NCBI RefSeq assembly: GCF_029873635.1
Contig: NC_080418.1
Span: forward strand, 150,467,748-150,531,747
Length of the DNA: 64,000 nucleotides
Direction: 5' to 3'
From: Malania oleifera
Taxonomy: Eukaryota > Streptophyta > Magnoliopsida > Santalales > Ximeniaceae
Shown here: in pieces, positions 58,052 to 64,000 of the stretch
Layout of the letters: each line of letters begins with the position of its first letter
How positions within the stretch are numbered: position 1 is the stretch's first letter
Position numbers and translations under genes: made by a program
The notes under the pieces: generated by a model
Seen by the model: the letters and a program-made list of their open reading frames with translations, nothing else
Told to the model about the DNA's origin: nothing
The model's database searches: none

Positions 58052-60383
58052 TGTGAATGAGTAATTTCAACCTATTTTTAATTTAAATTGATGAGTTTTT
58101 TGGGTGAAAAAAAAAATCATTCCACCCACGTATTCGCACAAATTCAATTTAAGTTAAGTTTCGTGAATATAATATTGAAGATATATCGTTGAAGGGTAAA
58201 TTAAATTTAGTGTCTTTAATTTTAGAAAAGTGTTTATTATGAAAAGGGATATTTTGGAACCTAGCATACTTGATTTTTTATGTTGATCGTTTCTATCATA
58301 TAGTGTTAGAGTTATATTCAATTATACGTTTGATAAATGGTACATAAGAAAGGATGTATGAAAAAATCATAAAGAAATTATTCTGCTTTTACAATTTTTT
58401 TTTTAAGCATGATAGGAGACAGTCCATGTTTCATATGATATATACTCCTTTTTACCTCGAAAATTTGAATATGAGACCTTTAATACGAGAGTTTCAAACT
58501 TTAAGTATGAATTATCTTGCAAGAGAACTTATTTTTAGCCTTGATCAGGGTGTTCGATAAGTTTGACGTGTAGGTACAACTACCTTAGATGTGTGTTTGA
58601 GTCGAGTCAAGTCGACACGATAGAATACTCGAAGACGATTCGACTCGAAAACGATAAGTTTGAAATATTACAGTAGGACATTGGAATTTGTACAATATAT
58701 AATTTGTAATAACATAACCCTTTCATTATTGTGTGACCACAAGCATTCCATCATACATAATTGTGTTTAGTTTATTTTTAATCTTTAACAAATGTACTAT
58801 GCGTTTCTTAACAATAACATGTGCACTTTTTTGCATTATATTAAATCAAAATTTCTACTAGCGGTTCATGTGCACCACATTATCTACATTGAAATTTTTT
58901 TTAAAAAAAAAATAAGAAATAGCAACTCGCTGAGTGCTGAAAGTATTGACTTTGTGATTAGATTAAATTTGACAAAGTAGAAAAAACCCATTAATTTAAA
59001 TTAAAGCTGACTTGCTTAAATTGATTTATAATTGATCTGTAGTTAAATAAGTCAAATAGAATTCCTTTTAAAAAATTTATCTGTCCCTAAATGAGTCGGT
59101 TGACGAATATCGAGTTTTATCCGATAAATATCCACCAGCCCGTTAATGACAAATGTTGAATCCATATGCAACTATACATGCCCATGATTATCAGCCATTT
59201 GCCTAACCAACATAAGTCCAATTAGTCAAAACTCGTGTCACACTTCCAACTTTTTCACTACTATCAGTGTCTCCAAGCTTGTTTCGTGTCCTCACTCAAA
59301 TTAAAGTTTAAATGCCTTATTCTTATGATCAAAACAGAAGTTTCGTCTAATCTTTCATGAACTATCTGATCTGATTTGCTTTATCATGTCCAAAGGAATT
59401 TTTTTTTAAATAATGCTTAGAGCCCATTTGATTTTTGGGGGGGTTGATACCTTTCCTCCAATAAAAGGTACTCACAAAGAGGAAGCACATGTGGAGTAGC
59501 CACCCCCTTCTCTCTTTTTTGTGAATGCAATTTTCAATGGTGGAGCCTTATAAAAAAGGAAGTACTTTCCCTCTCTATACAATACTACATGTCTATTTAA
59601 GCTTTGCCCCATTCTCACCCCCCCCCCCCCCCCCCCACCACAAAAATGGCCACCATAAAAGGAAAAGCAGATTCTCTTATGCTACTTCCCATTGTAAAGC
59701 ATCAAGAAAAGAAAATCCTCATTCTCTTTCACTATGAACAAAAAAAAAACCAATCATATTTTTCCATTGTAAACCCAATGATGATTATATATTTGAACTA
59801 AAAGGGGCTTTTGTTCTCCCCCATTGGGCCATTACAAAGAACACCAACCCCTTAATTGCTTCATTTAAAACTAGCTTATGCTCATTAATTAATTTAATAT
59901 ACTAGCTCCCAAATTCATGTATAGTGGTTCACACCTAGTTCAACCATTTCTTATACTTTAAATCATATGAAAATAACTTAAAAGTGTTATGAATGGTGAA
60001 GTTTATTTTAAATTTTAAAAAGATGAACAATCTAGTGTCGTGTGTATTTGTAAAAATTAAATAAATAAATTTAAATTATTTTAGAGAACATGAATTTTGA
60101 ATATTGGATCTGGGTTTGTGTGGATATGAACAAATTTAAATGAAAATTTTATATTACATCTTATACAAATTCAATATAAATTCATATTTAAGATCTCTCC
60201 AATCAATAAGTATTATTAATCAATAATTTTTTGTAGCCAAATTTTCTTGCTAAATTTTTTTACCAAACAAGTGAGAAAAAGATAACTAATTAAAGTATAA
60301 GTTATGCGCCAATGTCGAAATTAATTATTTTTATCAATGTTATTCAACTCTCTTATAAAAAGACTAGGTCATGGCCATTAAAT

Positions 60384-60422
<39 letters not shown>

Positions 60423-60968
60423 AATTATTTGTAATATTTAGAAATACTTTTTAAAATAGTAGATGTATCCATTAAAAAGAGAAGTCCACAAAGCTAAAAA
60501 AATAAAAAATAAAAATGCAAGCTACAAAGTCAATAAAAAGTGAAAAATATTTTTGAAATTCACGTGGAGTAATATTCAATGTGGAGTAATAGTCAATGTT
60601 TTTTCATTTACTTATTTTCCACATGAGACCCAACGAAAGTTATTTTATTTCACATTATCTAACCTTATGTTCAATAGTGAAATTTCTTTCAACTGCCGCA
60701 TTAGTTTTATGTTTGGTTCCAGGGACTATGAGCTATGGGCAAGTGCGATCCGACATCTGAAAGAAGATCCTATTCTTAATAAACTGGGGCTGCCGTACAG
60801 ATTTAGACTAAGTGTAGTATCAAATTACATTGTATTTCTTCTAAATTTGCTTAAACTTAAATTTAAACCTTAAAATCCATCTCTCTAAATAAAACCAAAT
60901 TTATCTTGCTTTTAAATTTTATTTTTTTTTTGAATTTACATTTCTTCCATAATTCTTTTGTTGAAGGA
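57000..60968. other. intergenic, AT-rich, no gene seen
   Basis: Microsatellites at 58011-58050 (ATT)n and 60389-60414 (AT)n, a 19-base C run at 59618-59636 and a GAGTCGAGTC-rich scrap near 58590-58665. Short open frames have no recognisable similarity. Confidence 0.6.
59618..59636. repeat. poly(C) tract, 19 bases
   Basis: An uninterrupted run of 19 C (G on the minus strand), rare in this AT-rich background. Confidence 0.95.
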
Positions 60969-61361
60969 TGTAACACCCCGAACCCAAAACTGGGGTCCAA
61001 AGTGTTATTTTTTTAAATAAATAAATAAATATCTGATACCAAATAATTATACAGCGGAAGACTTCAATATTTATATACCAGAGTATTAAAAACCTTTTTA
61101 TTATAAGAATATTTCCAATAACAAATTTAAATACATTCTTAAAAATTTTAAGATAAATCATAAATAACAAATTTAATTATTAATCTAAACTACTATTTCT
61201 AATCTCACCCATGCTTGCACTGTGCTATTCTGATTCTTGTCTCTTTTCACAAGGCATCTAAAAAATGTTTGATAATGATGGGGTGAGTCACTTTCAGTAA
61301 GGATGAAATAAATTATTATTAGTGTGTGGCAGATGAGTTTTAGTGTATACAAAATATAATC

Positions 61362-62166
61362 TTTTTTTTTTTTAATAAAAGAGGGCGGAACCTCTATTTA
61401 TTTATTAATATACCATTACTTTTGGTGGAAGAATACCATGGTTACAAGATAAAACAAAAGAGAGAGTACAGAAAAATCCTAAAAAAAAATAAACCAACAC
61501 CAACAACCAAGCAAACTAGGACAACAAACTAAACATAATTGACAAAGAAGATAAAACAAAAACACAACCAAAAACAAAACAAAATACACCAAACGAAACT
61601 ATAGAGTTGAACTAACGACGAATAGAAACAAGACCCCACATATCCATCCGAAAAATACCTTTCAAATAACGTGGTAGAAGATGTTGTTCTTTGTAGATTA
61701 CGTTGTTTCCCATTTTTCCTTCTTTAGCAAGAAAAACAATCGCACTATTGTCTTCCCTATATTAATGCATCACCATGACGTTCACTCATTCTAACTCCAC
61801 GACGAGTTCCTCCCAAAATTTCCAAAGATACCACAAAGTACATCTACCTTTCCGAAACCAATCAATTACAATTCGCGAGTCACTTTCAATAATCACATTA
61901 AAATAATGCAAACATTTGCACAAACGAATTCCTTCCCTAATTGCTTTTAATTCTGCACCATTATTCGTATCATTACCAAAATAACTTGAAAAAATTGCTT
62001 TTACCATATCATGACAATCTTGAATAATTTCTCCACCTCTCGAAGTACCCAAATTGCCCCTACAACTCCCATCACAATTAAGTTTTATCCACCCTACTGG
62101 AAGTTTAACCCACGAAATAATTTTTCCAAGCCTGTCACAAATTCCCTAATGCTTAATTTGAAACTC
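61362..62166 (-). mobile_element. 5'-truncated L1-type LINE
   Basis: Flanked by a perfect 15-bp TSD ATACAAAATATAATC (61347-61361 and 62167-62181). On the minus strand it ends CCGCCCTCTTTTATT plus a poly-A tail (plus T run 61362-61373), the signature of target-primed reverse transcription. Only the C-terminal RNase H region remains. Length 805 bp. Confidence 0.9.
61612..62115 (-). pseudogene. LINE C-terminal RNase H-like domain (RVT_3)
   Basis: Minus-strand reading gives LNCDGSCRGNLGTSRGG, NNGAELKAIREGIRLCK, VIIESDSRIVIDWF and, after a frameshift near 61786, NNVIYKEQHLLPRYLKGIF up to a stop at 61612-61614. The Asp of NCDGS, Glu of GAELKAI and Asp of ESDS correspond to the RNase H catalytic acids. 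The frameshift makes it non-functional. Confidence 0.8.
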
Positions 62167-62696
62167 ATACAAAATATAATCATTTGTTAAACGACAACAA
62201 CTGTTAAAATACTTATAAACTGTATTTCACATATGCAACATTATTTTAAAAGAGAGAGTTCCCGAGGATTAGGGAGATTAAACACTCATACATGTAACAC
62301 CTCTTTGCTCTAATATCGTTTGTAACTTTGTCCTTTTAGTTGGGCGAGGCCACAACTAATACTTATCAGGGCACTCACCTTATTCAGTAAGCCCTCGGGC
62401 GAAGAGTTTTACCTCGTCGTAATTTGTTTATGCATTTTAATTCACATACATGTACTCACACACATTCAACATTAATCATACCACAGAACCTGCATATACG
62501 TATTTTTCATAATAACACAGCATATCCAAAATCATAATGTATTCAATTCACCAACACATACTCACACCCACCAAGGTTAATGCACAAGTACTTTAGTATT
62601 CATTATTCTCACTGCGTACCGAACAGATCTCAATACGTGGCCCACACAGGAACTTTCACAGATATAATACACATCACCATTCTTAGCACATCGACA

Positions 62697-62868
62697 AAAA
62701 CGAACTCATCATCTATCCTACCAACATTTTTGCCCAATTTATATAAATGATAATATAACGAACTCCTTATAATCCTATCAACGTTATATTGCAACTTATA
62801 TTATGGACAATATATAACGAACTCTTCATCTGCCTACCAACGTTATATTGCAATATGCATGAAAGACA
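62697..62868. repeat. minisatellite in LTR H, three ~58-bp copies
   Basis: Copies begin near 62697, 62752 and 62811 with ATAACGAACTC followed by CTACCAACGTTATATTGCAA-like sequence. It occupies a place like the 50-60-bp minisatellite of LTR A but has a different sequence. Confidence 0.75.
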
Positions 62869-62873
62869 TTAAA

Positions 62874-62979
62874 TGTAACGACCCGAAAAATATTGATATT
62901 TAAATATTAAAGAGAGAGGAAAATGGAAACTTGAACAGAAGGAGACCGTAAATTTCGTTGACGACATCGCATTTTGGAG

Positions 62980-63014
<35 letters not shown>

Positions 63015-64000
63015 TTCAAAGAAATTGCCAAAATTCGTCGACAAATACAGGGGTTCGTCAATGAGAAAATACCGAGAGAGGTTCTGGAGCAGCCTGAATT
63101 TCATCAACGAATATAGGGAGTTGTGGACAAATTTATTGAAGGATTCGTCGACGAAGTGACGTGTCTCGTCGACGAATTTGGCCCTATAAATAAGGAAAAA
63201 TCGGATTTTTATCTCATTTCAGAGCCCCTCTCTCTCTCCTACGACTCTCTCTCCTTCTCTCTTCATTTCCGGGCCTGTTTTTCGCCGAATCGAAGATCTA
63301 AGGATACCACGACGCTCCTGGCAAAGTTTTTTGTAAGTCTGCCGGAGCTGATCGTTGGAAAAGTTGGGTTGGATTTCGTCTCAATCTCAGGGTAAGATAT
63401 TTTATTCAGTATTTGTCTTTTCCCCAATTATGAGAAATGTTGTAGGTAAGAAAATACTGATATTTTGTTCTGCAGGATTGTGTTTTCAGGATGTTGAGTT
63501 AGAAATCCTGCGGGTATAGAGCCAGAATTTTATAGGGGCTTTTCAAAGTTAAGGTAAGGGAAATATGTTATGTTAGGATTTTTCATAATGCTATCAGAGA
63601 TTTCATAGACACATATTTATACCAGTTTATTATACAATATTTACAGAATATGAGTTTAAATGCTTGTATAGCCTGAGTAGATTTTCATGTGATGAAGGAA
63701 TTTATATAGCTTATATAAGGTATCATACTATACTGAATACACAGATATAGATAGTATATACAGTTTATATAGTTTTTCCAGTATATGAGATTACACAGAA
63801 TATACAGATATAGATTTATATTCACAGAGTGTACAGAGAAATGTACATGCATATACAACTTTTATATGAATAGTTTCATGAAACAAATATATATATATAT
63901 ACATATACATGCATACAGTTTTACTCAGATCAGTATTTATATTACAGTTTTATACAGAATAGTATATACAAAGTTATAGCATGTCATGTTTCCTATTACC
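62874..64000 (+). mobile_element. LTR G (Ty3/gypsy), 5' part, runs off the window
   Basis: It begins TGTAACGACCCG. CGTCGACGA palindromes lie at 62957-63177 and the TATA box TATAAATAA at 63185-63193, followed by a CT-rich stretch (63225-63260) and AGATCTAAGGATACCACGACGC, which parallels GATCTGAGGCCACCACGACGC of LTR B near 18630. It is in the LTR B family. The left flank TTAAA (62869-62873) is the predicted TSD. An (ATA)n run is at 62981-63014. Confidence 0.8.
62981..63014. repeat. (ATA)n microsatellite in LTR G
   Basis: About 11 uninterrupted trinucleotide units. Confidence 0.95.

Larger units (their letters stand above)
60969..62873 (-). mobile_element. LTR H (Ty3/gypsy), partial, hosting a LINE
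   Basis: It begins on the plus strand TGTAACACCCCGAACCC. It contains GGGTGAGTCACTTTCAGTAAGG (61282-61303), GTGTGTGGC, and GCACTCACCTTATTCAGTAAG (62372-62392), which matches GCACTCACCTTACTCAGTAAG at 1011-1031 in LTR A, so H is of the LTR A subfamily in minus orientation. A LINE is inserted at 61362-62166. The right part is cut by LTR G at 62874. No primer-binding site is seen at its left end, so it may be solo. Confidence 0.7.

Overview
This window is plant nuclear DNA, most likely from a eudicot. It is AT-rich, has intron-containing genes and carries Ty3/gypsy and Ty1/copia retrotransposons primed by initiator tRNA-Met, hAT-type MITEs, an Au-like SINE and a plant L1-type LINE fragment. I cannot name the species. 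There is no prokaryotic or organellar signature.

Positions 1-31062 are a deeply nested stack of LTR retrotransposons with no host gene. Two minus-strand Ty3/gypsy elements (element 1, internal part 1-5891; element 2, gag to LTR at 25733-29554), one plus-strand Ty3/gypsy element of Tekay/Del chromovirus type (element 3, 6341-18086), four Ty3-type solo LTRs (302-2903, 18283-22320, 19902-21798, 22533-24614) and two SIRE-like copia solo LTRs (8498-10614, 14635-16860) sit inside one another. Most junctions carry a 5-bp target-site duplication (TSD), so the order of insertion can be read. Element 1's 5' LTR is scattered over 5892-6340, 18087-18282, 22321-22527 and 24620-25732. Element 1 lies in the gag of element 2, element 2 lies in LTR E, and LTR E lies in LTR F. 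All coding parts are broken, mostly by C-to-T or G-to-A changes.

Positions 31063-39700 are AT-rich intergenic DNA with a 505-bp hAT-type MITE (33175-33679) and a complete but internally deleted Ty1/copia element with short LTRs and a perfect TSD (35581-38647).

Positions 39702-51640 hold the only intact protein genes I can support: two tandem minus-strand neprosin-family genes. Each has seven exons, all introns in phase 0, and a predicted product of 421 residues with signal peptide, activation peptide (DUF4409) and neprosin (DUF239) catalytic domain. They are evidently tandem duplicates and probably encode secreted glutamic peptidases. An Au-like SINE sits in intron 2 of the left gene.

Positions 51900-64000 are intergenic. 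They hold a GA-rich 5' flank of the right neprosin gene, an LTR-like remnant, a second hAT-type MITE of almost the same length (53811-54314), a snRNA-promoter-like USE motif with a possible small transcript (about 54949-55195), a G-box-rich island (56600-56920), a 5'-truncated LINE with a 15-bp TSD (61362-62166) inside another gypsy LTR, and the start of a further LTR (62874 to the edge).

I found no clearly new biological system. The least explained signals are the CpG-centred palindrome arrays upstream of the TATA box in both gypsy and copia LTRs, a 14-nt hairpin-like block shared by the gypsy LTR subfamilies, and the USE-like island.
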